Of a DNA stretch of 51,620 nucleotides, positions 1 through 7,810 are shown piece by piece (the first letter of the stretch is position 1; each line of letters starts with the position of its first letter). The DNA is from an uncultured Blautia sp. (lineage in GTDB: Bacteria > Bacillota > Clostridia > Lachnospirales > Lachnospiraceae). The stretch is from assembly GCA_934358405.1 (NCBI GenBank), contig CAKRKL010000002.1:1-51620 (forward strand), written 5' to 3'. Under the pieces are notes generated by a model. That model worked only from the letters and a program-made list of their open reading frames with translations. It ran no database searches and had not been told where the DNA came from. A program made the translations under genes and the position numbers.

Positions 1-362
1 CCGGCACCGAAATGCGCCTCTCCGATAGCTGCTGCATTTACGTCATTTTCTACATAAACAGGGACACGAAAAGCCTTCTCCAGGATTGCTTTGACCTGCA
101 TTCCTGTATATCCCGGAATATTATGATTGGCATAAATAATGCTTCCTGTTTCAGGATTTACCTGTCCGGCAGTACTGATTCCGATTTTGGAAAAATCCCA
201 GTTTCTTTTATAAGAGGAGATAATTTCTTTGACAAGCTCCATAACATGCTCCCCTCCAAGAGAAGCGCGGGTGGGTGTTTCGCGGATATCAGTCAGTATT
301 CCCTTCTCTGCAATTGCGGATTTGACAGCAGTTCCGCCAATATCAAGAACCATTGTTTTCAT
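1..362 (-). CDS. ROK-family sugar kinase, N-terminal 120 residues (probable N-acetylmannosamine kinase)
   Basis: The frame reads leftwards from ATG at 362-360 and is still open at base 1, so the C-terminal part lies outside the window. The start MKTMVLDIGGTAVKSAIAEK carries the ROK phosphate-binding motif DIGGT, and VENDVNAAAIGE near residues 106-117 is the usual ROK acceptor-site segment. A GAGG Shine-Dalgarno stands about 8 nt before the ATG. ROK kinases phosphorylate hexoses or amino sugars with ATP in the cytoplasm. The divergent operon carries nanA and nanE, and the only missing step between them is ManNAc to ManNAc-6-phosphate, so a NanK role is the simplest inference. Glucokinase or a ROK repressor is less likely: no N-terminal helix-turn-helix is present. 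The ROK zinc-site cysteines would lie beyond the edge and cannot be checked. Confidence 0.85.
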   Translation of the reverse strand, partial: MKTMVLDIGGTAVKSAIAEKGILTDIRETPTRASLGGEHVMELVKEIISSYKRNWDFSKIGISTAGQVNPETGSIIYANHNIPGYTGMQVKAILEKAFRVPVYVENDVNAAAIGEAHFGA

Positions 363-408
363 AACCGGATTCCTCATTTCTTTTATTTAAATGATATCTT
401 TAAACATA

Positions 409-437
409 ACTATAACAAAAGAAAATTTCATTTGCAA
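409..437 (-). promoter_or_regulatory. Sigma-A promoter of the ROK kinase gene
   Basis: On the minus strand TTGCAA (437-432), a 17-bp spacer and TATAGT (414-409) form a good vegetative promoter about 45 bp before the kinase start codon. Its -35 box lies inside the ATTTGCA palindrome described separately. Confidence 0.6.
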
Positions 438-453
438 CTCAAAAAATGCAAAT
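430..453. promoter_or_regulatory. Inverted repeat ATTTGCA-N10-TGCAAAT over the kinase -35 box
   Basis: Two perfect 7-bp arms (430-436 and 447-453) are separated by 10 bp. The left arm covers the -35 hexamer of the kinase promoter, so a bound protein would block that promoter. The regulator is not encoded in this window. Confidence 0.45.
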
Positions 454-487
454 AATTTTCATGATAAAATAAAAATGAAAATTATTT
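450..487. promoter_or_regulatory. Perfect 13-bp inverted repeat upstream of the importer promoter
   Basis: Arms AAATAATTTTCAT (450-462) and ATGAAAATTATTT (475-487) are perfect complements around a 12-bp AT-rich centre. The repeat ends 10 bp before the -35 box of the binding-protein promoter. It could be an activator or repressor site, or a bidirectional hairpin between divergent genes. The TGAAAAT/ATTTTCA half-sites resemble those of RpiR-type amino-sugar regulators, which is inference only. Confidence 0.45.
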
Positions 488-497
488 TAAAAATATA

Positions 498-526
498 TTG
501 ACAAACAGCACAAAAGAATGTATGAT
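498..526 (+). promoter_or_regulatory. Sigma-A promoter of the sialic-acid operon
   Basis: TTGACA (498-503), a 17-bp spacer and TATGAT (521-526) give a near-consensus promoter. Transcription should start near 533, leaving a leader of about 180 nt. Confidence 0.75.
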
Positions 527-532
527 ACAACC

Positions 533-712
533 ATAATCATTAGCGAGATTTCACAAACCCGGGGCGAAATTTTGCATCAAATATGTGAAACATGTAGATT
601 TAGCTGGTGCGCTATCAGAAAATCGATGGGGAACATATTTCACATTACTGAATCAGGCAAAAACAATCAAATATTTATGAAGAAGGTAAGGTAAGAAAGA
701 GAGGGTTTATTT
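533..712 (+). other. Structured 180-nt untranslated leader of the operon
   Basis: No gene is visible here. The leader repeats the motif TTTCAC and its complement three times: ATTTCAC near 547, ATGTGAAA near 583 and TTTCACAT near 638. The second and third can pair across about 45 nt. A shorter stem can form between GATTTC and GAAATT around a CCCGGGG loop near 560. It may be a regulatory leader or hold operators. It matches no riboswitch I recognise. Confidence 0.35.
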
Positions 713-1981
713 ATGAAATTCCGTAAAGTTATGGCACTTGCACTTGCAGCTAGCATGGCAGTTTCCTTAAATGCTGTGAACGTTTTAGCAGAAGGCGGAG
801 ATACCACAGACATTACATTATGGACATATCCGGTAGGAAGCTGGGGAGATTCAACAGTTGTTGATCAGATGATCTCTAATTTCAATGAAGCTCATCCTGA
901 AATTAATGTAACAGTTGAGTACCTTGATTATACCAATGGTGATGATCAGATCAATACAGCCATTGAAGGCGGACAGGCTCCTGATATTGTTCTGGAAGGA
1001 CCGGAGCGTCTGGTTGCCAACTGGGGAGCAAGAGGACTTATGGCAGATCTTTCCGATCTGTGGACAGACGAAGCGAAAGAAGCCATTTATGATTCAGTAG
1101 AATCTGCATGCCAGAATAACGACGGCGTATTTTATGAGTATCCGCTTTGTATGACAGCTCATACAATGGCAATCAATAGAGACATTTTCGAGCAGGCTGA
1201 TGCGCTTCAGTATATTGACGAAGAGACACGTACCTGGACAGCAGAGGATTTCCAGAAGGCAGTTAAGGCAGTTTATGATTTTGGTCAGGAGAATGTTGGT
1301 GCTGTTTACTGCAGTGGACAGGGCGGTGACCAGGGTACAAGAGCACTTGTAAACAATCTTTTCGGCGGAACCTTTACGAATCCGGAGCATACTGAATACA
1401 CAGCTAACAGCGAAGAGAACATTAAAGCTCTTGAACTTCTTTCCTCTATGGATGGAATCAACTTTGATGCTTCTATCGCAGGCGGAGATGAAATCAATCT
1501 TTTCTGCAACGGTACACTTGCAATGGCATTCTGCTGGAATGTTGCACAGGAGAAGAATAATGCTGAGAACTTAAGCTTTGACGTACTTCCGATGGCATTC
1601 CCGGCAGAGGATGGCAAACCACAGCTTTGCGGCGGTATCTGGGGCTTTGGTGTATTTGATAATGGTGATGAAGCTAAGGTTGAAGCTTCCAAGACATTTA
1701 TCGATTTTATGGCAAACGATGAGACACAGGTAGTAGAGAGTGTTAAGGCTTCCAGCTACTGGCCGGTAAAAGACCTTGGAAATATCTACGAAGGCGATGA
1801 GCTGATGACTGAGTATTCTACATTTATCCAGTACATGGGTGACTACTATCAGGTAGTTGGCGGATGGGCAGAAGCTCGTACTGCATGGTGGAACATGCTT
1901 CAGCAGATCGGTTCCGGCACAGATGTGAAGGAAGCTGTAGATGAATTCGTAGCAACAGCAAATGCTGCAGCAGCGAAATAA
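713..1981 (+). CDS. Extracellular sugar-binding protein of an ABC importer (family 1)
   Basis: This 422-residue protein has a Sec signal (basic MKFRK, hydrophobic core, likely cleavage after VLA at residues 24-26) and then a mature sugar-binding fold with the family-1 pattern of Trp- and Tyr-rich segments. GAGAGGG stands 8 nt before the ATG. Two permease genes, nanE and nanA follow, so it probably binds sialic acid or a sialic-acid derivative outside the cell. No cysteine occurs in the signal region, so there is no lipobox, unlike most Gram-positive binding proteins. The ligand is inferred from context only. N-acetylmannosamine or a sialylated oligosaccharide are alternatives. Confidence 0.88.
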   Translation: MKFRKVMALALAASMAVSLNAVNVLAEGGDTTDITLWTYPVGSWGDSTVVDQMISNFNEAHPEINVTVEYLDYTNGDDQINTAIEGGQAPDIVLEGPERLVANWGARGLMADLSDLWTDEAKEAIYDSVESACQNNDGVFYEYPLCMTAHTMAINRDIFEQADALQYIDEETRTWTAEDFQKAVKAVYDFGQENVGAVYCSGQGGDQGTRALVNNLFGGTFTNPEHTEYTANSEENIKALELLSSMDGINFDASIAGGDEINLFCNGTLAMAFCWNVAQEKNNAENLSFDVLPMAFPAEDGKPQLCGGIWGFGVFDNGDEAKVEASKTFIDFMANDETQVVESVKASSYWPVKDLGNIYEGDELMTEYSTFIQYMGDYYQVVGGWAEARTAWWNMLQQIGSGTDVKEAVDEFVATANAAAAK

Positions 1982-2061
1982 TCTGTAGGTATTCAGGTTG
2001 GAGGCTTTTGCCCCGACATCATACGATCAACAATTAAAAAGACTTTGCAACTAAAGTCACG

Positions 2062-2101
2062 CACCCTTCCTGTATTTTTCGTGCGGGAAGGGTGTTTTTT
2101 T
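2062..2101 (+). terminator. Intrinsic terminator/attenuator inside the importer operon
   Basis: CACCCTTCC (2062-2070) pairs perfectly with GGAAGGGTG (2086-2094), followed by seven T (2095-2101). It lies between the binding-protein gene and the first permease gene, whose Shine-Dalgarno starts a few bases later. It should lower permease mRNA relative to binding-protein mRNA. Confidence 0.75.
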
Positions 2102-2120
2102 GAAAAAAGGAGGAGACAAC

Positions 2121-3017
2121 GTGTCAAACAAAAGCCGTATGTCAAAGGCTCTGGTAAGAAGAGAAACCATTGCGGGATATGCATTTATGCTTCCAAGCCT
2201 GATTTTCTTTTTTGGATTTGTCATTTATCCGATGGTTCAGTGCGTTATTACCAGTTTCTTTGATTCAACTATGAATAGAGAGGATATTTTTATCGGTTTT
2301 GGAAACTACATAGAACTGTTTCAGGATAAGGTATTTCTTGGCGCTCTTAGAAATACCATCATCATTGTAGTAGTTTCTGTTCCGGTGGTTTGTATTTTTT
2401 CACTGTGGGTAAGCTCTGTTATCCATAATTTAACCGGTCCGTTATGTTCTGTTTTTCGCTGCATTTTTTATCTTCCTGTAGTAACAGGCTCTGTAGCAGT
2501 TACTGTTGTATGGAAATGGATGTTTAACAATTATTACGGCATTTTCAACTATGTGGGAAAAGCTACGGGAATGATTGATAAGAATATTAACTGGCTGGGA
2601 GATGAAAGGTACGCTCTTGGATGTATCATTCTGATTCTTCTTACCACTTCCGTGGGACAGCCCATTGTATTGTATGTTTCGGCACTGAATAATGTGGACC
2701 AGAGTCTTGTGGAGGCTGCTGAAGTTGATGGCGCTACCAGGCTTCAGTGCTTCTGGAAAATCAAATGGCAGCAGATTAAGCCAACAACACTTTATATTCT
2801 GGTTATTACAACGATCAACAGCTTCCAGTGCTTTGCCCTGATCCAGCTTCTTACAAGCGGTGGTCCGAATCACAGCACAGATACGATCATGTACTATATC
2901 TATCATACTGCGTTTAAGCTGTACCGCTATGGATATGGAAACGCAATGGGTGTAGTTCTTGCCATTGCAATTGCCATTTTGTCCGGTATTCAGTTTAAGG
3001 TGGCAAAATCAGACTGA
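2121..3017 (+). CDS. ABC sugar importer permease 1 (MalF-like)
   Basis: This is a 298-residue inner-membrane permease starting at GTG 2121, preceded by AAAGGAGGAG. An in-frame TTG at 2100 falls in the terminator T-run and is rejected as a start. The chain has about six membrane segments, the first being MLPSLIFFFGFVIYP. The cytoplasmic EAA loop reads EAAEVDGATRLQCFWKIKWQ near residues 200-219, the site that docks on the ATPase. It pairs with the next gene. No ATPase gene is present here, as is common for this class, which often shares an MsmK-type ATPase encoded elsewhere. Substrate is inferred from the nan genes downstream. Confidence 0.9.
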   Translation: MSNKSRMSKALVRRETIAGYAFMLPSLIFFFGFVIYPMVQCVITSFFDSTMNREDIFIGFGNYIELFQDKVFLGALRNTIIIVVVSVPVVCIFSLWVSSVIHNLTGPLCSVFRCIFYLPVVTGSVAVTVVWKWMFNNYYGIFNYVGKATGMIDKNINWLGDERYALGCIILILLTTSVGQPIVLYVSALNNVDQSLVEAAEVDGATRLQCFWKIKWQQIKPTTLYILVITTINSFQCFALIQLLTSGGPNHSTDTIMYYIYHTAFKLYRYGYGNAMGVVLAIAIAILSGIQFKVAKSD

Positions 3018-3034
3018 GAAAGGAGGAGAAGCAA

Positions 3035-3940
3035 ATGAAAAACAAAAAAAATACAGGTTCCAAAGTTTATCGTGTATTTTCCATTATTGTAATAACACTG
3101 CTTGCAATCGGATTTGCATTTCCTCTGTACTGGATTATCACAGGCTCATTTAAGACCAGTATGGCAATCAATGCACCGGCACCTCAGTGGTGGCCGGAAG
3201 AATGGGTTTCGGCAAATTACCAGAAGCTTTTCAGCAGACAGACAGCACCCTTATGGGAAATCGGGCTGCCATTTACAGATAAGTCCTTTGCAGGACCAAT
3301 CGTTCCGGCTGCAGTCCGCTGGCTTTTAAACACAATTTTTATGGCAGTGGTATCTATGCTGCTTACCTGCTTCACCGCAGCTATGGCCGGATATGCACTG
3401 GCGAAGAAACGCTTTATCGGACGTTCGGTTGTGTTTACTTTGATCGTATGTGCAATGGCACTTCCGAAACAGGTTATCCTGATTCCTTTGCTTCGCGAAA
3501 TGTCTGCCCTTCATCTGTATAATACAATCTGGGCAGTTATACTTCCTATTGTAGGCTGGCCATTTGGAGTTTTCCTGATCAAGCAGTTTGGAGAGGGGAT
3601 TCCGGGAGAAATGATGGAAGCTGCCAAGATAGACGGAGCGAATGAATGGAAAACATTTACAGCAATTGCCTATCCCATGATCAAGCCTGGTGTTGGCGCA
3701 CTTGCAATCTTTACATTTATTAATTCCTGGAACGATTATTTTATGCAGCTGATCATGCTGAGCAGCATCAGTAATCTTACGATTTCTCTTGGTATTGCCA
3801 AGCTTCAGGCTGAGAATGCAACAGACTTTGGTCTTATTATGGCCGGAGCAGCTCTTGCAGCAGTTCCGATTATTGTGGTATTCCTTGTTTTCCAGAAATA
3901 CTTTACTAAAGGAATTACAATGGGTGCTGTAAAAGGCTGA
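3035..3940 (+). CDS. ABC sugar importer permease 2 (MalG-like)
   Basis: This 301-residue permease starts at ATG 3035 after AAAGGAGGAG, 17 nt behind permease 1. It has the MalG pattern: an N-terminal membrane span (VFSIIVITLLAIGFAFPLYW), five further spans, and an EAA loop reading EMMEAAKIDGANEWKTFTAI near residues 191-210. It should form the heterodimeric channel with permease 1. The N-terminal external loop (PAPQWWPEEW...) is longer than in the shortest homologues but ordinary for the CUT1 class. Translation is probably coupled to the upstream gene. Confidence 0.9.
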   Translation: MKNKKNTGSKVYRVFSIIVITLLAIGFAFPLYWIITGSFKTSMAINAPAPQWWPEEWVSANYQKLFSRQTAPLWEIGLPFTDKSFAGPIVPAAVRWLLNTIFMAVVSMLLTCFTAAMAGYALAKKRFIGRSVVFTLIVCAMALPKQVILIPLLREMSALHLYNTIWAVILPIVGWPFGVFLIKQFGEGIPGEMMEAAKIDGANEWKTFTAIAYPMIKPGVGALAIFTFINSWNDYFMQLIMLSSISNLTISLGIAKLQAENATDFGLIMAGAALAAVPIIVVFLVFQKYFTKGITMGAVKG

Positions 3941-3972
3941 TAAGGCTCAGGCAGCAGAAGGGAGAGTCACTT

Positions 3973-4674
3973 ATGACAAAACAAGAAATTTTTGACAGTA
4001 TTAAAGGAAAAGTAATCGTATCTTGTCAGGCAGTGCCGGGAGAACCACTTTATGTGGAAGAGAAATCCATTATGTATCTGATGGCAAGAGCTGCAAAACA
4101 GGCAGGTGCTCCGGCGATTCGCACAAGCAGTATCCGGGATGTACTTGCAATCAAAGAAGAGACAGGACTCCCTGTGATCGGACTGATCAAAATCAAATAT
4201 CCGGGATTTGAAAGCTACATCACACCTACAATGAAAGAGGTGGATGAGCTGGTGGAAGCTGGCTCTGATGTGATCGCACTGGATTGTACAGATATGAAGC
4301 GCGGTGATGGCAAAACAGTGGAAGAGTTTATCACAGAAGTAAGAAACAAATATCCGGATGCAGTTCTGATGGCAGATATTTCCACGTATGAAGAGGGCGT
4401 ACGTGCGTGGAAGCTGGGTATGGATATTGTGGGTACTACCATGAGCGGTTATACAAGCCATTCTCCAAAGCTGGAGGGACCGGATTATGAGCTTGTGACA
4501 AAGCTGTCACAGACATTGGATATTCCTGTGATCGGAGAGGGCCGGGTCCACTCGCCTGAGGAAGCTGTGAAAATGCTGGAAGCAGGTGCATTTGCAGTAG
4601 TAGTGGGAGGTGCGATCACAAGACCGCTGGAGATTGCCGCACGTTTTATCAAAGCAGTAGAAAACAGGGGATAA
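3973..4674 (+). CDS. nanE: N-acetylmannosamine-6-phosphate 2-epimerase
   Basis: NanE converts ManNAc-6-phosphate to GlcNAc-6-phosphate in the cytoplasm. The 233-residue length and TIM-barrel pattern fit: VIVSCQAVPGEPL at the start, IKIKYPGFESYITPT with the catalytic-lysine region, DVIALDCTD, VLMADISTYEEG, GTTMSGYT, PVIGEGRVHSPEEA and VVVGGAITRP. GGGAGAG stands 8 nt before the ATG. It lies between the importer and nanA. Together with the ROK kinase it closes the route from sialic acid to GlcNAc-6-phosphate. nagA and nagB, needed for the next steps, are not in this window. Confidence 0.93.
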   Translation: MTKQEIFDSIKGKVIVSCQAVPGEPLYVEEKSIMYLMARAAKQAGAPAIRTSSIRDVLAIKEETGLPVIGLIKIKYPGFESYITPTMKEVDELVEAGSDVIALDCTDMKRGDGKTVEEFITEVRNKYPDAVLMADISTYEEGVRAWKLGMDIVGTTMSGYTSHSPKLEGPDYELVTKLSQTLDIPVIGEGRVHSPEEAVKMLEAGAFAVVVGGAITRPLEIAARFIKAVENRG

Positions 4675-4693
4675 GAGAAAGCGAGGAAGGATT

Positions 4694-5611
4694 ATGTCAA
4701 AATATGATGTAAGCAAATTCAGAAATGTAACAGTTGCCTTAAATACTCCTTTTAAAAAAGATGGCAGTGTGGATGTAGAAGCTGTAAAGGCAGTGTGCAG
4801 GTATTTCCGGGATAAGGGAATAAAGCAGATGTATGTATGCGGAAGCACAGGTGAAGGCTTTCTTCTTGATACAGAAGAAAGAATGCTGGTAGCAGAGACA
4901 GTCGTAAATGAAGTGGGCAAGGATATGAATATTATCGTTCATGTTGGATGCCCGGATACCAGACATTCCTGTATTCTGGCTGCCCATGCAGAGAAAATCG
5001 GGGCAGCTGCCACATCAGCCGTTCCATGTGTATATTACCGTCCAAGCGAGGAAAGCGTTTACCAGCACTGGACTAAGATAACAGAAGCAGCAGATCTTCC
5101 GTTCTTTATTTACAATATTCCACAGCTTACCGGATTTAATCTTTCCATGAATTTATTTAACAGAATGCTGGAAAACGAAAGAGTTGCAGGTGTAAAATGC
5201 TCTTCTGATCCGGCGCAGGACATTCTCAGATTCAAACATGCCGGTGGTAAAGACTTCATTGTATTTAACGGACCGGACGAACAGTTTGTGGCAGGACGTC
5301 TTCTTGGGGCTGATGCAGGAATCGGCGGTACCTATGGTGCAATGCCGGAGCTCTATCTGAAGATGGATGAGCTGATTTATCGCCACGAATGGGAAAAGGC
5401 AGCAGAGCTTCAGGAAATCGTAACACCACTTATTTACCGTCTGTGCAGCTTCCCATCTATGCACGGTGCTGTAAAGGGAATCATTACCTTAGACGGATGC
5501 CCTATGGGAGATCCAAGACTTCCGTTCCTTCCGGTTTCTACAGATGATCCGAAGCTTTTGGAGCTTTATCATGACATTCGAAAGGCTGTGGATGAAACAA
5601 AGGAGTGGTAA
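4694..5611 (+). CDS. nanA: N-acetylneuraminate lyase
   Basis: NanA splits N-acetylneuraminate into N-acetylmannosamine and pyruvate. The 305-residue chain has the class I aldolase features of the DHDPS/NAL family: GSTGE at residues 50-54 (carboxylate binding), Tyr140 in FFIYNIPQ, and the Schiff-base Lys168 in VAGVKCSSDP. The subfamily signs STGEGFLL and TVALNTPF favour NAL over dihydrodipicolinate synthase. GAGGAAGG stands about 5 nt before the ATG. The stop codon is 4 nt before the next start, so the esterase is translated from the same mRNA. Context (nanE, ROK kinase, importer) makes the assignment firm. Confidence 0.92.
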   Translation: MSKYDVSKFRNVTVALNTPFKKDGSVDVEAVKAVCRYFRDKGIKQMYVCGSTGEGFLLDTEERMLVAETVVNEVGKDMNIIVHVGCPDTRHSCILAAHAEKIGAAATSAVPCVYYRPSEESVYQHWTKITEAADLPFFIYNIPQLTGFNLSMNLFNRMLENERVAGVKCSSDPAQDILRFKHAGGKDFIVFNGPDEQFVAGRLLGADAGIGGTYGAMPELYLKMDELIYRHEWEKAAELQEIVTPLIYRLCSFPSMHGAVKGIITLDGCPMGDPRLPFLPVSTDDPKLLELYHDIRKAVDETKEW

Positions 5612-5615
5612 GGCG

Positions 5616-6260
5616 ATGAAAAAACATATAGTATGCTTTGGAGACTCTAACACTCATGGCTACTGTGCCATGAATGACGGACGCTTTGACGAAAATGAGA
5701 GATGGACATGCCTCCTTCAGAAAAATCTGGGAGAGGATTATCTTGTGCTTGAGGAAGGCTTAAGCGGCAGAACGACATGCTTTCAGGATCCGTTGTTTGA
5801 AGGACTTTCCGGGCTGGATTATATTTATCCCTGCCTTATGAGTCATGAACCGGTAGATCTTCTGGTAATTATGCTGGGAACCAACGATACGAAGGAACGC
5901 TTTGGTGCTTCAGCTGCATGTATCGGTCTGGGAATGAAAAGACTGATACAGAAGGCAATTGCAGTAGCGGATTGCTGGCGCGACAAAAAGCCCAGGATTC
6001 TTGTGGTGACACCACAGAATATCGGCGATGAATATGAGCATTCGGCAGTGCGCGGAACCATGGGAGCTGGCTGCGCAGAGAAATCAAGAGGTCTTGGAGA
6101 ACAATACAAGGCTATTGCAGAGCTTACAGGCTGCTATTATCTGGATGCCAACGAAGCTGTTACTGCATCACCCAATAATATTGATTTTATGCATTTGACC
6201 GCAAAAGGTCATGAGCAGCTGGCAAATGCTCTTACAGACAAAATCCGTGAGATCATTTGA
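5616..6260 (+). CDS. SGNH-fold esterase/lipase, possibly a sialate O-acetylesterase
   Basis: The 214-residue protein starts at ATG 5616 with Shine-Dalgarno AGGAG overlapping the end of nanA; an in-frame upstream start at 5544 lies inside nanA and is rejected. SGNH blocks are clear: CFGDSN with nucleophile Ser11, GTND at 88-91 with the oxyanion Asn, and DFMH with Asp190 and His193. There is no signal peptide, so it acts in the cytoplasm. As the last gene of the nan operon it may remove O-acetyl groups from imported sialic acids so NanA can use them. That role is inference; the family also includes acyl-CoA thioesterase-like and arylesterase enzymes. Confidence 0.85.
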   Translation: MKKHIVCFGDSNTHGYCAMNDGRFDENERWTCLLQKNLGEDYLVLEEGLSGRTTCFQDPLFEGLSGLDYIYPCLMSHEPVDLLVIMLGTNDTKERFGASAACIGLGMKRLIQKAIAVADCWRDKKPRILVVTPQNIGDEYEHSAVRGTMGAGCAEKSRGLGEQYKAIAELTGCYYLDANEAVTASPNNIDFMHLTAKGHEQLANALTDKIREII

Positions 6261-6294
6261 AAAAAGTATAGCAAAATAATAAATACGGAAAAAA

Positions 6295-6330
6295 GAAATC
6301 CCGGCACGTTTTTGAACATGCTGGGATTTC
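6295..6330 (+). terminator. Hairpin after the sialic-acid operon
   Basis: GAAATCCCGGCA (6295-6306) pairs with TGCTGGGATTTC (6319-6330) with one G-U pair. It lies about 35 nt behind the esterase stop. No T-run follows on the plus strand, while an A-run precedes it, so it is a weak or bidirectional terminator or an mRNA-end stabiliser. Confidence 0.45.
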
Positions 6331-6368
6331 GTACAATTATAACGGAATTTACTGTAAGAAAATGACTA

Positions 6369-6397
6369 TTTCCAAAAGCATATAGTAGTGCTATAAT
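6369..6397 (+). promoter_or_regulatory. Promoter of trkA-trkH
   Basis: TTTCCA (6369-6374), a 17-bp spacer and TATAAT (6392-6397). The -10 is preceded by TGC, an extended -10. A second TATAAT at 6415-6420 has no good -35 box. Confidence 0.55.
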
Positions 6398-6439
6398 AGC
6401 ACTGATTATGAAAGTATAATTTATACATTTGGAGGAACT

Positions 6440-7798
6440 ATGCAAATTATAATTGTCGGGTGCGGAAAAGTAGGACGTACCCTTGCGGTGCAATTACAGG
6501 AAGAGGATACAGACATAACCCTGATCGACACCAATGCAGACACTATCCGGGAGATTACGGACGAAGTAGATGCTATGGGTGTTGTGGGAAACGGTGCAAG
6601 TATCAATACTTTGATGGAGGCCGGAATCGAGACAGCAGATATTCTGATTGCAGTCACTGTGTCAGATGAGATGAACCTTCTTTGCTGTCTGATTGCCCAG
6701 AAAACAGGGCATTGTCATACCATTGCCCGTGTGCGCAATCCTATTTACAGCAAGGAAATCGGTTTTCTCAAGGAGAGACTTGGAGTTACCATGATCATTA
6801 ATCCGGAGCTGGCAGCTGCACAGGAAATTTCAGGACTGCTGCGTTTTCCGTCTGCGATCAAGATCGATACCTTTGCAAGAGGTAAGGTAGAGCTTCTGAA
6901 ATTTAAGGTAATGCCGGAATTTAATCTGGATGGAAGGAGTATTCAGGAAATTACAGAGCATTTTCGTACAGATATTCTTTTCTGTGCTATTGAAGGAAAA
7001 GATTATACGACTATTCCTGGAGGTACCAATACGATCCGAAATGGAGATATGGTGTCTATTCTTGCTACACCTCAGAATGCGGCTGCATTTTTCAAGAAGA
7101 TCGGTCTTAAGACCAATCAGGTGAAGAATACCATCATCGTAGGAGGAGGAACCATTTCTTATTATCTTGCCAAGGCACTTCTTGCTATGAAGATCAAGGT
7201 GAAGATAATTGAGAAGGATAAGAATCGCTGCGAGTTTTTAAGCGAGGAGCTTGGAGATGCTACTATCATAAATGGAGATGGCACAGACAGATCTCTTCTT
7301 CTGGAAGAGGGACTTGGAAATGCAGAATCTTTTGTAGCCCTTACCAACATGGATGAAGAGAATGTGTTTCTTTCACTTTTTGCGAAAACCATTTCAAATG
7401 CCAAGCTTGTAGCCAAGGTAAACCGCCTTGCCTATGACGATATTATTGACAATCTGGATATCGGAAGTGTAATTTATCCGAAATATATTACAGCCGACTA
7501 TATCCTGCAGTATGTAAGAGCAACTCAGAATTCTATCGGAAGCAATGTGGAAACACTGTACCATATTCTGGATGGAAAGGCAGAAGCCCTGGAATTCAAG
7601 ATTTGCAATAGCTCTCCCATTGTGGGCAAGACACTGCTGGAATTAAATCTGAAGAAGAATCTTCTGGTTGGCTGTCTTTACAGAGACGGAAGTGTTCGCA
7701 TTCCACGAGGACATGATACACTGGAAATCGGTGACCGTGTGGTAATTGTTACCACCCACAGAGGTCTTCGTGACATTAATGATATTCTTGAGAAGTAA
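6440..7798 (+). CDS. trkA: Trk potassium uptake system, NAD-binding regulatory subunit TrkA
   Basis: This 452-residue cytoplasmic protein has the full duplicated TrkA layout. The first Rossmann domain starts at residue 1 with GCGKVG at 7-12, followed by a TrkA-C domain. A second Rossmann domain begins near residue 229 (TIIVGGGTISYY), followed by a second TrkA-C domain ending RGLRDINDILEK. TrkA binds NAD(H) or ATP and gates the TrkH channel. GGAGGA stands just before the ATG. trkH follows 12 nt later, so both subunits come from one mRNA. The length matches the long TrkA type rather than the single-domain KtrA type. Confidence 0.93.
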   Translation: MQIIIVGCGKVGRTLAVQLQEEDTDITLIDTNADTIREITDEVDAMGVVGNGASINTLMEAGIETADILIAVTVSDEMNLLCCLIAQKTGHCHTIARVRNPIYSKEIGFLKERLGVTMIINPELAAAQEISGLLRFPSAIKIDTFARGKVELLKFKVMPEFNLDGRSIQEITEHFRTDILFCAIEGKDYTTIPGGTNTIRNGDMVSILATPQNAAAFFKKIGLKTNQVKNTIIVGGGTISYYLAKALLAMKIKVKIIEKDKNRCEFLSEELGDATIINGDGTDRSLLLEEGLGNAESFVALTNMDEENVFLSLFAKTISNAKLVAKVNRLAYDDIIDNLDIGSVIYPKYITADYILQYVRATQNSIGSNVETLYHILDGKAEALEFKICNSSPIVGKTLLELNLKKNLLVGCLYRDGSVRIPRGHDTLEIGDRVVIVTTHRGLRDINDILEK

Positions 7799-7810
7799 AG
7801 GAGTCCGGAC

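Noticed and set aside
12-455. Plus-strand open frame of 147 codons over the ROK gene
   Set aside because: It is antisense to a clear ROK kinase, has no Shine-Dalgarno and reads as low-complexity sequence without family features.
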